Source: Austropuccinia psidii (Eukaryota; Basidiomycota; Pucciniomycetes; Pucciniales; Sphaerophragmiaceae). Taken from it: 64,000 nucleotides of DNA. The notes beneath the pieces were generated by a model, which saw nothing but the letters and a program-made list of their open reading frames with translations, was not told the origin of the DNA and did not search any database. The stretch is from the NCBI GenBank assembly GCA_023105745.1, contig JALGQZ010000002.1:82663785-82727784 (forward strand), given 5' to 3'. Positions 22,064 to 33,006 of this stretch are shown in pieces. How positions within the stretch are numbered: position 1 is the first letter of the stretch; every line of letters starts with the position of its first letter. Made by a program: the position numbers and the translations under genes.

Positions 22064-23518
22064 ATGAAAGACTGCAAAGATCCATCACTTTCATCAAAAT
22101 TAAATGAAACATGGAAAAAGGCATATGATGAAGGAAGATTCCACCTCCTTGATAGAATTCTTTACCACAGAACAAAACACACATGTGTTATGGCCTTAAC
22201 AGATAGAACCCTGATAAACACTATTTTACATGAGTGTCATGATAGTGTTACAGCTGGACACCTTTCAGAAGACAGAACACTAGAGAGAGTGAAAACCTGC
22301 TCTTGGTGGCCAAATTGGAAGAAAGATGTTGCAGAATACTGCCAAACCTGTGACAGATGTCAAAAAGCCAACAGAGCCACAGGAAAGAAATTTGGAATGA
22401 TGATCCAAATCCAAGAACCAAAATCCCCTTGGGAAATAGTTCATATGGATTGGGTAACAGCATTACCTCCAGGAGGAGACAGAAGCTATAATGCATGCCT
22501 AGTATTAGTTGACAGGTATAGCAAAACCCCCATGTTCCTACCATGTCACAAAGATCACACAGCCATGGACACAGCCATAATGATATGGAATAAAGTCATC
22601 AGCCATCCAGGCTTATTTCAGAATATTATAAGTGACAGAGACCCAAAATTCACTTCAGCATTATGGACAAATCTCCATAACTTGTTTGGGACAAATTTAT
22701 CATTCTCAACAGCTTACCACCCTCAAACTGATGGTTTAGCAGAAAGAATGATACAAACCTTGGAGGACATGATCAGAAGATTCTGTGCTTATGGACTAGA
22801 ATTAAAAGATTCTGATGGTTTTACCCATGATTGGTGTACGCTAATACCAGCCCTTGAACTGGAATATAGAACATCAATACATTCTTCTACTGGCAAAACA
22901 CCAGCAATTCTAGAAAAAGGTTGGAATCCAAGACTTCCTTATGATACCCTCAAAAAGGACTTAGTGGATATACATCCAACAGCAAGGAGTTTTAAGATAA
23001 TGCTTGACAAAGCAAGACACCATGCAAACAGATGTATGCAAGATTCTTTCAAATATGAAAAAGAAAGATGGGATAAAAGTCATAAACCACCTGACTTCAA
23101 AATAGGAGACTTGGTCCTAGTATCAAACCTTAATTTCAATAACATAAAAGGTCCAAAGAAATTGAAAGATTCCTTTGCAGGACCATTTATGATAAAAGCA
23201 CTCCATGCACCCAATGCTGTGCAATTGGAACTGAAAGGTGAATTAATGAACAAACACCCAGCTTTCCCTGTAAGTCTGATAAGACCTTACAGCTCAAGCA
23301 ACAAAGAACTATTTCCACTAAGAAATAAACCCCCACTTGAAATTACCCCCTTGGAAGAAGGAGAGGAAAAGAAAATAGTAAAAGTCCTTAAAGAAAGAGA
23401 ATACCTTGTAAGGTATAGAAATTCAACTCAAGAAGATGAATGGCTACTTGAGAAGGATATAACAAATTCTGATAAACTACTAAGAAGGTTCAGACATGAA
23501 AGAAAACATAAAGAATAG
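22064..23518 (+). CDS. Integrase region of B, intact 484-codon frame
   Basis: The frame is open from 22064 to the stop at 23516 and by homology actually begins near 21941 (frame-shifted). The zinc-binding part has HECHDSVTAGH and CQTCDRCQ (HHCC type). The catalytic core has D in HMDWVTALPP, D in ISDRDPKF and E in GLAERMIQTLED, so all three D-D-E residues are present. The C terminus has IGDLVLVSNLNFNNIKGPKK and ends with a chromodomain-like segment, REYLVRYRNSTQEDEWLLEK. It would insert element DNA and possibly read chromatin marks. It is the least damaged part of the element, but the upstream stops prevent its expression as part of the polyprotein. Confidence 0.9.
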   Translation: MKDCKDPSLSSKLNETWKKAYDEGRFHLLDRILYHRTKHTCVMALTDRTLINTILHECHDSVTAGHLSEDRTLERVKTCSWWPNWKKDVAEYCQTCDRCQKANRATGKKFGMMIQIQEPKSPWEIVHMDWVTALPPGGDRSYNACLVLVDRYSKTPMFLPCHKDHTAMDTAIMIWNKVISHPGLFQNIISDRDPKFTSALWTNLHNLFGTNLSFSTAYHPQTDGLAERMIQTLEDMIRRFCAYGLELKDSDGFTHDWCTLIPALELEYRTSIHSSTGKTPAILEKGWNPRLPYDTLKKDLVDIHPTARSFKIMLDKARHHANRCMQDSFKYEKERWDKSHKPPDFKIGDLVLVSNLNFNNIKGPKKLKDSFAGPFMIKALHAPNAVQLELKGELMNKHPAFPVSLIRPYSSSNKELFPLRNKPPLEITPLEEGEEKKIVKVLKEREYLVRYRNSTQEDEWLLEKDITNSDKLLRRFRHERKHKE

Positions 23519-23624
23519 AGAAGTTAAGCATTATTGATCTTCAATACTAACAAAGTCTATTGAAGGAATAGGACAGTGGGTGATACCCTAATTACACATA
23601 TCAGATTGTGGCACAATCTTTTTT

Positions 23625-23636
23625 GGTGGTAGGGAA
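23625..23636 (+). other. Polypurine tract of B
   Basis: GGTGGTAGGGAA lies directly before the 3' LTR (TGTGAACC at 23637). A purine tract in this position primes plus-strand DNA synthesis. The T-run CTTTTTTGG precedes it. Confidence 0.75.
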
Positions 23637-25599
23637 TGTGAACCTTTGAGATATGACCACATACCCAAAAAGGTCACAAGAAATAATTAAAATAATTATG
23701 CATTAAAAATAATTACCTTAAAGCTACAAAAATGCCATAAATTGGTACAAAACTTGGTTTAACTTAAAAGCCAATGAATAAACATGCTAAATAAACTATA
23801 CCATTGGATTCCCCATGGTAAAATACACATATACCATTTTTATGGCATATCTGTAAAGTCAATATTTAATGAGTTATGAGTAATAATACCTTATAAGAAA
23901 CATAAATCCTTAATTATTTGGAATACCAATGGAACAACATGTGAAATAAATGGTACCATTGGAGTCTCCATAAAGTTCCACAAATAAAACAATTAAGAAG
24001 CTAATCTCCAAAGTCAATACTTAAGGAGTTAAGCTGAATATATGCACTTTTTTGGTCAACGCATATATTCAAGGATTTTAGCTAATATCTTTTGAAATAT
24101 GCATGATAGAGTGATGAACCAAAGATAAAGTCATCACGTAATTACTGTAGGAATACAGAAATGAATTTTATTTCACGACTTATAAACAAGGTTAAAACCT
24201 GTAAGAGATTATTGATTAAACTCAATAGAGCTGTTGACCACTTTGTTGTGAAAGTGGTCCAAACTTAAAAATAAGTAGGCCATCAGATTCTACTAGTTCA
24301 TTTGCAAAGAATGACATAATTTTTATTATAAAATTCAGGCTATAACCCCTTGAAATCACGGTTTGAAGTTTAAAATATTAAATTTCAACAGAAAAGATGA
24401 GTTACAAGAAAAATCATCAAAAATATAGTTTTGATGATGTAATGAAATTCTCTTGGCAACATAATGGGGTTATGCGAAGCTATTGGGAATCACTCTTATA
24501 ATTGCTGTAGCGTGTAAAACTTGAAATTTATTAAGGATCAAAGTTTGAGCTTAATTTCATCATTTATGATCACTCACTGTAAGCTTAAATTAAGTTTAAC
24601 AGTCATATGAGTGATAAAATTGGTGAATACTGTTAGTTTATGATTAAAACTAATATAATCCACAAATTTTGGGGTTCTTCCAAGCCTTGACGTCAACAAA
24701 ACTTAGAGTTATAGTGATAACTCTAAATAATGGCGTAATAGTGATGTAATGAGGTTTGATCATGATGTAATCATCACCAAACCTTAAACTATTGATCAAT
24801 TCCAGTGGATATGATCAGTAAACGTCTACTAGAAGCCTTTTCGACTCTAGGAGGGAGGTATTTACTATAAATAGAGCTCTTTTACTCTATTTCCCCCTCA
24901 GACGCTTACAAAACATTAAATCATTAAGTAAAAAGGTAATTTCTTTATTCTTTATATATAAAACTTTTATATTATTAAAGACCAAAGATAATTTTATAAT
25001 AATCTTCCTATTTGACGTGATTATTGCAATTATTTAATTGTTTTGTTTAAATTTCTCTTGAAAACCTGAATCCCACGTAAAACCAAGAAAATTTGTAATT
25101 TCTCTTAAATTGTATTGTAACTACAATTTAAATAAGTTTTATTTACATTTCTAGGCGTAAAATTATTCAAAATTATTTTATTAAGCATTTAAATTAGGTT
25201 ATTATCTTCTATTATAATAACTTTTCTCCATTATTATTTTTAATAATTCTATAATTGATATAAATAGTATTTATATTAATTTATAACTTTAATATTGGTA
25301 ATATTATTGTTATTAGTTGTTTTTTATGCCTTTATTATTTGTTGGTAACAATAATAAAGTGCTTTTAAATATATTAATTATCTTCTATTAATATATTAAT
25401 TTTATATATATTATTCTTTTATAATATAAATTATATCATTCTATTTATTTAATAATATAATTATTTTACGCCATAATTATAATAATTCTTTATTATTATA
25501 ATTATTTTTATCATATTTATTTGATTTATAAGGACATTCATAGTACAATAAGTAAAATATTAGTAATTTTTACTTATTGTTTCATAGTCAAACCTTACA
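23637..25599 (+). repeat. 3' LTR of element B (1963 bp)
   Basis: It aligns throughout with the 5' LTR, including TGACGTCA at 24688-24695 and TATAAATA at 24866-24873. It ends CATAGTCAAACCTTACA and is followed by the target duplication CTTAG. Differences from the 5' LTR are mostly single-base changes. Confidence 0.95.
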
Positions 25600-25604
25600 C
25601 TTAG

Positions 25605-25845
25605 AGTTATTTTAATCTTATTCACTCTATGGAGTTACACTAGGTGAATTGTTTGTGTAGAATCCAAATCTGGTCTTGAAATACATGGATTTACTTACTC
25701 ACAGAAAAGTTATTCATCTTTTCTCAAATAAAAAATGATGAATTTCGAATATATGCATGACTTATGGGTTATGTATGGTTAAAAATTTATTTTTGACAAT
25801 AGTTGTGGCATATTGGGGTATGTAAAATATACCTCAAGGCTCACA
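25605..25845 (-). mobile_element. Solo LTR, family A, copy A1, 5' part
   Basis: These 241 bp complete the minus-strand LTR that continues at 13405-15057. On its own strand it begins TGTGAGCCTTGAGGTATAT and matches 33007-33247 of A0, including the motif GGATTTACTTACTC (plus strand). The end at 25845 is followed by CTTGT, the same pentamer that precedes 13405. Confidence 0.9.
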
Positions 25846-26274
25846 CTTGTAATCATGAAAAACTTCAACAGACACATGCTCACATGGCAGATAGCCATAA
25901 AATCTTCTAAAGATAAACTAGAATCTTTAACAAGGAGGGGATAATACACAAAAATTTAGATGTGTAAAACATATTTCCTTTTCCAAAGAGGAAAGCTGAA
26001 GAATTGAAAAAAGTTTCTCTTTTATCCCTCTTTCCTATTAATTTTGAAGCTATATTACTTTTATGCCTAGCTTAAACACCTTTTAAACAATTAATAAAAA
26101 ATTCAAAACACCAATTTCTCATCACTTTAACTTCTATAACCATGTGAAAATGCATTATAATTACTGTTTGTAGATCTTATAATTAGTTGAACCATTTAGA
26201 CACCTCAAATTTGAGCTCAAGAATATTTCATCACTATAAACCCTATCACTCTATTTATAGCTTCACTGTGGTGA
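25846..26274 (+). pseudogene. RNase H end and integrase start of G0
   Basis: After the duplicated CTTGT the RNase H frame of G0 resumes: MKNFNRHMLTWQIAI matches [15 protein letters not shown] of families B and D, and GIIHKNLDV matches GNIHKNADG. Beyond 25990 the match fades, but KCIIITVCRS near 26150 can be laid on [10 protein letters not shown] of the D integrase. The continuity across 13404 and 25846 shows that A1 and B were inserted into one older element. The right edge at 26274 is the insertion point of element D. Confidence 0.7.
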
Positions 26275-28101
26275 TGTAAGGTGTGGATATGAAACTTTGA
26301 TTAAAATCAAGTACTTTTCCTGTACTCAAAATTTGTATAAGGTAAAAATCAATTAAAAATAGTAAGAAATGTTATTTTTAAGAGAAAACCCGCCAATTTT
26401 ATTTTTGATAGCTTTATTAGTATAAAAAAATAATTTTATAAAGATTTATTGTTTTACCAACAATAAAAGTTTATCCAAAAATACTCTACAAGAGATATTT
26501 AAGGCTACAAAAGAAATTTCTTCAAGAGCATCTTCAATTGGAATTAATTGAGCAAAGAAATGCAAGAAATTAATTAAAGAGCAAAGTCTTTAAAAAGAAT
26601 ATTAAAGAGAAAACACACCCAAAAGTGACCAGAGTGAATTTGGAAGCAAAGTGACAAAGTTAACAGTGATGACAGATGATTTAATTCACTTTTGGGGTGG
26701 TTCAGGGGTAAAAATGACTATAAGAGGTACAAACAATGATTATAATAATTTTTTCACGTGGTTAAAAGGTTTAAAATGATTTAAAAAAGGTGGTTGGAAT
26801 CTTTTATTGATTGGTTTAACAGTGTTTAACCTAATTAATTAAAGGAAAAGATTCTAACATGAAGAGAAAAGTGGGGCAAAGAAGACATTCTTTTATAGCC
26901 ATCAATTTTCTTACTCCAAAAGTAAAATTTACTCTTGTCAGTCATGAAAAACAGTCTGACATCAGGAAAGCCAATTATGGCATCATTGAACCCTGGTTTA
27001 GACCAAAAAAGGGCTGGTTTAAACCATTTTTAGCCATTTTAGACCCTTAAATCAGCCATTACTATAGCAATACCTGGTCTAGAGCCTTCAAAACACGTCA
27101 GAATGTGTTTAAGAGGCGTAGAAACCAGTTAAAGCCATTTTTACTAAGTTTGTTTTATCTTAAGGGTAGTTTTACCCGCTTGGCAACAGCTAAAACTACC
27201 CCAGTTGGTATCAAAACCACATCATCAATTGAGTTCACAGACCTTGTGACTCAATTCCAGGCCAAAGGAGAGGAACTTTTGTGTGAATTTTGACATCCCA
27301 CGCCTTTCAGAAAGGATTTTGGGGGTCTGGCTCCCCCTTATAGCTAGAGTTCCTTTTCCCCCCCAATTTTAATCTTTCCAATTTATTTTTTCCTTTAATT
27401 CCTCATCATGTATTATACTCATAATTTACATATGTAATTCAATTGAATTGTACAGTAAAATACAGTAATAATTGATACCTCATATGTAAATCAAAGTCCA
27501 CTTATGAAATACATGCGCATATTTTGACATTTCAATTGAATTCAATTGAGAATACTTCAGTTTCTCATAACTTCTAAACTAAACACAACACCTCAATTTT
27601 AACACAAAAATTGATGGTTAACACTACATGTGGTGTGAATTAAACTAAAGTCTTGAGGATTTTCAATTTTTGTATTGAAAATACTAAAAACTTAATTTGA
27701 GCTTATTTAGAGTTGAGTTACAAAAATTTCACTCAGAGGTGACCCCACCTCATTTTTTATGAGGAATCAAATGGTGAAATAATTTTTATATGTTTATTGA
27801 TTGGATAAAAAGTTATAATATATTTTACATAACTTTTTACCAAAAATATTTTATTTTCACAATTTTTATTAAAAATTCATTTTTACTTAATTTTTACAAG
27901 TAAAAATATAATTTCATAATTTTAAATTTTATTGTAATTTTATTTTTAAATTATAATTAAATTTTTATTTTTAAATATAAAATTGTATTTATATTTCAAT
28001 TTTCATTTATATAATATAAATAAATTTATTTTATTAATATTTGTGTCTTAATTTATTGTTTGTGGTCTTTTGGGTATATGAAAATATCTCTAAGGCTCAC
28101 A
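26275..28101 (-). repeat. 3' LTR of element D (1827 bp)
   Basis: On the element strand it runs from TGTGAGCCTTAGAGATATT (ending at 28101 on the plus strand) to TTTCATATCCACACCTTACA (26275). The copy at 36436-38246 matches it along its length. A TATAAAA box is present at 26897-26891. The stretch 27780-28060 is almost pure A/T. Confidence 0.93.
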
Positions 28102-28116
28102 TTCCCTCCCCCTAAA
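28102..28116 (-). other. Polypurine tract of D
   Basis: On the minus strand TTTAGGGGGAGGGAA directly precedes the 3' LTR start TGTGAGCC. This is the expected primer site for plus-strand synthesis. Confidence 0.8.
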
Positions 28117-28125
28117 TAAAGAATA

Positions 28126-29388
28126 TTACTTTGTAATATTGTTATTTCTAGTGTTCCTGAACCTTCTGAGAAGTTTAGTAGCTTCAGGTATGTCTTTTTC
28201 TGGCAACCATTCATCTTCACAAGTTGGGTCACTGTACCTAACAAGGTATTCCCTTACTTTGTTGGTTCTCAACTTTCTTTCTGTGAGAACTTTGGCAATT
28301 TTCTTACTACCAAATGACTCCATAGGAGGTATAGCTTGGGGAAGTTTATTCCTCAAGGGGAATTTTTTAGTGTCACTAGATCTATATGGCTTTATCAAGC
28401 TCGCTGGAAATGTAGGATGCTTATTGCTAAGTTCCTCAGATAACTCTACTTCCACAGAATTTTCTCCATGGAGGGCCTTAATAACAAAAGGTCCTGCAAA
28501 GGAGTCTTTCAGCTTTTTACATCCTCTGATGTTATTGAAGTTAGTGGTGGATAAAAGAGCTAAGTCCCCCACTTTGAGATCTGGAGTTGCATGTGATTTA
28601 TCCCATTTTTCCTTAGCATATGCAAAAGAGTCCTCCATGCACCTTACTGCATGCTTTCTAGCTTTGTCTAGCATTCCCTTGAAGCTAGCAGCTGTGGGAT
28701 GTATTTCAACCAAATCTTTTCTCAAGGAATCTTGGGGTAATTTGGGGTTCCATCCTTTTTCTAGGATAGCAGGAGTTTGATTGGTACTGGCATGGATTGA
28801 TGTTTTATATGCTAATTCCAGTGCTGGAAACAGAGTACACCAATCATGGGTAAATCCATCACAATCTTTGAATCCAAGGCCATATGCACAAAATCTTCTT
28901 ACCATGTCTTCTAATGTTTGGATCATCCTTTCAGCCAGACCATCAGTTTGTGGGTGGTAGGTTGTAGAGAAAGACAGCTTAGTGCCAAATAGCTGGTGAA
29001 GATTTGTCCACAGTGCTGAGGTGAATTTAGGATCTCTGTCACTAATGATATTTGTAAATATTCCAGTCCATGATACTACTCTATTCCATATTAGAAGAGC
29101 TGTATCCATGGCTGTATCATCTTTGTGACATGGCAAAAAGATTGGAGTTTTACTAAATCTGTCCACAATTACTAGGCAAGCATTATAACTTCTGTCACCT
29201 CCTGGTGGTAGGTCAGTTACCCAATCCATATGGACAATTTCCCAAGGTCTGCTTGGTTCTTGGATCTTTATCATATTTCCAAGTCTCTTTCCAGTGGATT
29301 TATTTCCTTTTTGACATCTGTCATAGGTTTTGCAATACTCTGCAACATCTTTCTGCCACAATGGCCACCATATACAGGTTTTTACTTT
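28126..29388 (-). CDS. Integrase of D, long open frame
   Basis: The frame 29361-28126 encodes 411 residues without a stop. It starts inside the zinc-binding part (DVAEYCKTYDRCQKGN) and continues through the core with D in HMDWVTDLPP, D in ISDRDPKFTS and E in GLAERMIQTLED. The C terminus contains VGDLALLSTTNFNNIRG and a chromodomain-like end, VREYLVRYSDPTCEDEWLPE. The upstream half of the zinc finger ([14 protein letters not shown]) is in another frame ending at 29389, so one frameshift separates them. It would integrate element DNA in the nucleus. The reading frame is well kept compared with the rest of D. Confidence 0.9.
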   Translation of the reverse strand, partial: KVKTCIWWPLWQKDVAEYCKTYDRCQKGNKSTGKRLGNMIKIQEPSRPWEIVHMDWVTDLPPGGDRSYNACLVIVDRFSKTPIFLPCHKDDTAMDTALLIWNRVVSWTGIFTNIISDRDPKFTSALWTNLHQLFGTKLSFSTTYHPQTDGLAERMIQTLEDMVRRFCAYGLGFKDCDGFTHDWCTLFPALELAYKTSIHASTNQTPAILEKGWNPKLPQDSLRKDLVEIHPTAASFKGMLDKARKHAVRCMEDSFAYAKEKWDKSHATPDLKVGDLALLSTTNFNNIRGCKKLKDSFAGPFVIKALHGENSVEVELSEELSNKHPTFPASLIKPYRSSDTKKFPLRNKLPQAIPPMESFGSKKIAKVLTERKLRTNKVREYLVRYSDPTCEDEWLPEKDIPEATKLLRRFRNTRNNNITK

Positions 29389-30006
29389 TTACCTAGTTCT
29401 GTCTTCAGACAGATGTCCTGAGAAGGGGCTGTCATGGCATTCTTTCAGTACAATATTGATTAATGACCTGTCCACAACTGTCATGACACATGTGTGTTTG
29501 GATTTTTGGTAAATTATACCATCTAGTAGGTGAAATCTTCCTTCATCATAAGATTTCTTCCATACTTCATTCAAGGCATGTATTAGAGAGTTGTCTTTAC
29601 AGTCTTTGTTCAGTAATTGGCACAAGATGCTACAGTTTTTATCTTGAGTGTAACTGCTTCTTACCTCTTCAAAGAAGGTGGCTTTCAAGTCTGTAACACT
29701 TATTCCTTCTATTGGGATCTGTGGTGAAGCTTCTTCTGGAAGATAAGCAGGATTATCAATATTATTTGGTAATGGCCATCTGCTAAGTCCATCTGCATTC
29801 TTATGAATATTCCCATCCTTATGAGCAATAGTCATATTGCCTCTGTATTCCTGTATGGCTATTTGCCATCTGAGCATATGTCTGTTTGGTGTTTTCATGT
29901 TTAAAAGTGATTTGACGGCTGTACAATCTGTTATCACCTCAAAAACACATCCCTCCAAGAAGTAGTTCAATTTTTCCAAGGCCCAGACAAGGCATAGACA
30001 TTTCAT
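29389..30006 (-). pseudogene. RNase H C-terminal part and integrase start of D
   Basis: The frame reads [18 protein letters not shown] and then [18 protein letters not shown] and [16 protein letters not shown], the connection from RNase H to integrase. The HHCC zinc-binding start, [18 protein letters not shown], ends at a stop where the frame shifts. The corresponding piece in B shows the same order. Part of the D polyprotein, not a separate gene. Confidence 0.85.
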
Positions 30007-31255
30007 TTGACTTGCCCATATCTGGCTTCAGTTGGTTTGATTTGCCTGGATATGAAACATATGGGTCCTTCTACAGGTTTGTCATTTATGATCTGAGCTT
30101 GGTGAAGTGCAGCACCCAGCCCATCCCCTGATGCATCAATATACAATTTAAAAGGCAATTTAAAGTCTGGCATCAGTAGGAGTGGAGCAGTGGTCAATGC
30201 CTCTCTTAGAGAATCAAAACCTTTGACTCTGTCAACAGTCATTTCAAATACTGTGTCTTTGTCACACAATTTATAAAGTGGTCTTGCTATGGATGCAAAA
30301 TCTTTAATGTGTTGCCTGTAATATCCTGCAAAACCTAAGAATGACTGTATTTCCTTCTTGTTCTTAGGCATGGGTTTTAGCAATTCTGCTGCAACTTCGT
30401 TTTTGTCATTTCCAAGGGACAAACCAGATACAACATGTCCTAGTGCTTTAAGCTCTTTAAATCCAAAATGACATTTCTTCAAGGAGATTTTCATGTTTAC
30501 TGATTGAATTTTTGTCAAAACTCTGGACAATCTGTACATGTGCTCCTCTCAAGTTTTGGAACAGACAATAATGTCATCAATGTAAATGATTAACCATCCC
30601 TCTGAGAGTTCTTCAGGGAAGATTTCATTCATCATTATTTGGAAGTGTGAAGGTGCATTTTTGATACCAAAGGGCATCCTCAAATATTCATACACTCCAC
30701 AATGAACAATAATTCTCAAGTATTTTCTTGCTCTTGGTGTCACCACATTTTGATGGAATCCCTTGAGGGCATCCATAGTGGTTATATACACTGCTTGAGA
30801 TATTTGAGTAAGGGCAATTTGGATTTTTGGTATTGGGTATCTGTCTGGAACAGTGTAATGTTCAGAGCTCTAAAGTCCCCAACCATTCTAGATTCTCCAT
30901 TATGCCATGCCACTATGACTGGTGTAGTTATTTCTACTTCTTCATTGTGGCCTACTTTTCTTATTACACCAAGGTCCAGAAGTTCTTTGATTTGAATTTC
31001 TAGAGCTTCGCTTGATTTTGGACTTGCTGGATATGCAGGTCTTCTTAAGAGTGGTGGATAAGGTCTCTCAATGTTAAGAATGATGTCAACTTCATGACCA
31101 ATAATTGCTCCTAGAGGTTCTTTGTCTGAAGCAAATGCTCCTCTGTGGTCATACAAAAGGGAAGAAAGTTCATTTTCTTGTTTATCAGTCAGATGAAGGC
31201 TTATTTCAGCCTCATTTAACTGTTCAGACTTGATTTTCTCTAACTCTAAGCTCAC
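30003..31255 (-). pseudogene. Reverse transcriptase of D
   Basis: Three adjoining frames cover the domain: 31255-30782 (TDKQENELSSLLYDHRGAFA, YPPLLRRPAYPASP, TPVIVAWHNGESRMVGDF), 30791-30549 (TTMDALKGFHQNV, YLRMPFGIKNAPSHF) and 30539-30003 ([48 protein letters not shown]). The catalytic box Y-I-D-D is intact at 30584-30573. One frameshift (near 30790) and one stop (30549) break the frame. It retains more of the catalytic core than the B copy. Confidence 0.9.
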
Positions 31256-31279
31256 TGGTGATACTTTGTTTACTGTAAT

Positions 31280-31798
31280 TTATCTTTTAAATGGTAAAAA
31301 GGCAAATTTTTTGCGCTTATTGTCTCCAATAGTAAAGTATCTGTCTTTGTTGTTATGCAAATCTATCCCATAAATTATTAAATAGTCATTTCCCAATATA
31401 AAATGGGTACTAGAGCAATTTTCAATAACAACATATTCAACTGTGATTCTTAAATTCCCATTTATGTGTGGGAATATGACATTGGTCTCAAAAATTCCTA
31501 ATGCTTTCATTGGATTACTTGCACTATTGAATTTTATACCATCAATTGATAACAATTGGTCTTCAAAATTTGGTACACAAGTCTTAAGAAAAGATTTTCC
31601 AACACAAGAGCAGAAGGCTCCTGGGTCAAGCAAAAGTTTGATGGGCTTGTTTTCAATCACCACTTCTGTTATACAGGAGTTACCAGCTGTATAACCTTTC
31701 CCCCTGTTTGGTTTTGTTTTCATAAGTTGTGCATCTTGAACTTTTGATAAATCAAGTTGACTATTGCTCAATTGTGGCAAGTGGGAATAGGATTCCAT
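31280..31798 (-). pseudogene. Retropepsin-like protease of D with D-P-G motif
   Basis: The frame covers the gag-protease junction (SYSHLPQLSNSQLDLSKVQD) and the protease (RGKGYTAGNSCITEVVIEN, LLLDPGAFCSCVGKSF, VIFPHINGNL, FILGNDYLIIYGIDLH). The active-site triplet reads D-P-G where retropepsins have D-T-G or D-S-G, and where family B has D-T-G. The fossil element G0 shares D-P-G (IDPGIF). The frame ends at a stop after KRKKFAFLPFKR, whereas the B homologue continues towards RT. Confidence 0.85.
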
Positions 31799-31867
31799 GA
31801 TGTCAAAAGTGGCATTGATATTTTCTATATATTTTGAATATTCAGAAAATATTGATGACTTATCATC

Positions 31868-33006
31868 TCAATTGTCTTCAATTATGTCATCTTTTTCAAC
31901 ATCAGGTTCCTTTTCAATATCAATTTCATTGATTTTGCCCTTCTTTGGACATGTATTGGCTAAATGCGTGGTGCTTTGGCAAATATGGAACTTTCTGACT
32001 GTATCTGCAGATTTATACTTAATATTATTAGAATTTTCTTTGGGGTTTTTGTCCACAGAATCTTTCCAAGGTGTATTAAACCTTGTTTTGAGATTCACCA
32101 TAATAGAACCAATTTTGGTTCTGGTGGTTACTTCTTCTAATATATTGATAATTTGCTCTGCTGAGGATTGTTCAGTAGTCCTGCTTTTGATAGCATGCTC
32201 TAAGTCACCTCCACATTGTCACAGAATTTTTCTATGGATCATAAATTCTGACATGTCTGGATATAATGCTGTTAATCTGTCTTTTTATTGGCAAAACCAT
32301 GGTAAAGCTTTGTCTTTATCAGCATTAAATTTGGCATATTCAAAGGCTGTTTCAACTTTAAACCTCCAAGAATCATTTGCCCATTTGTTAATGATTTGGG
32401 TTTTTCACCAAGTCTGACTCTGGTGTTCATGGGCTTGTCTTATTTTGATGTACCATCTGTGAGCTGATTTGGTAAAGAAGGTTTTAAATCTGGCTGTTAC
32501 CAATCTGTCTGGTAATTCAAAATCCTCTTTGATCATGTCAATACCTCTAATGAATTCCATATGGTCATACTCTCCATCACTACTGAAGTGAGGCCATTCT
32601 TTAAGTTTTGGAACTTCTTTCAAGAGTGCTTGGCCCATTGATGGTTCTAAGTTATGAAAAGAAGTAGAAAACTCATTTTTCAACTGTGAATTTTCAATAT
32701 TCAATACTTGTGGATTGGGAATTCTTGCATCTTCATTTTGATTTAGAGGTGCAGACATTCTTGGTAAGGTGTTTAGCAGTTGTTCAATATCATTCATTTT
32801 ATGGTTGTTACACCTTTGTGAATCTCTTAATTCATGTTTCAAGTTTTGTATAGAGTTTATGACATTCTTTTTACGATCATCCTCTTTATATGTTAGGTAA
32901 TTCCATAATTCTGTTTGTTTAGTATTATCAGATATAACTTCATTTAACCTTATTTTAATTTTGATATTTCCTCTCTTGAGGTATCAAAATGCCTTTTCAG
33001 GGCAAC
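31868..33006 (-). pseudogene. gag capsid and nucleocapsid of D, downstream of the A0 insertion
   Basis: After the A0 insertion point gag resumes at 33006 (LKRHFDTSREE). A one-base shift near 32960 leads into KIRLNEVISDNTKQTE and then the open segment 32842-32405 with LKEWPHFSSDGEYDHMEF and FELPDRLVTARFKTFFTK. Further pieces give the rest of the capsid. The zinc knuckle at about 31990-31948 reads F-H-I-C-Q-S-T-T-H-L-A-N-T-C, so the first cysteine of C-x2-C-x4-H-x4-C is lost. An acidic stretch (DIEKEPDVEKDDIIEDN) follows, as in B. Confidence 0.85.

Larger units (their letters stand above)
15058..25599 (+). mobile_element. Complete Ty3/gypsy retrotransposon, family B, nested in LTR A1
   Basis: Two LTRs in direct orientation (15058-17027 and 23637-25599) flank a gag-pol region on the plus strand. 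The element is bordered by a perfect 5-bp duplication, CTTAG at 15053-15057 and 25600-25604. The domain order is gag, protease, reverse transcriptase, RNase H, integrase, as in Ty3/gypsy. The LTRs differ by eye at several percent of positions, so the insertion is not recent. The polyprotein has several nonsense changes, one frameshift and a mutated RT active site, so the copy cannot act autonomously. Confidence 0.95.

Noticed and set aside
26859..27293. Short plus-strand frames within the LTR of D, repeated at 37266-37454
   Set aside because: They recur only because the two LTRs are copies of one another. They sit in the LTR promoter region antisense to the element and have no protein-like conservation.
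28139..28780. Plus-strand open frame of 213 codons
   Set aside because: It lies antisense to the well-supported integrase of element D and has no recognisable motif.
31797..32417. Plus-strand open frame of 206 codons
   Set aside because: It is antisense to the gag capsid and nucleocapsid region of D and has hydrophobic, motif-free content.
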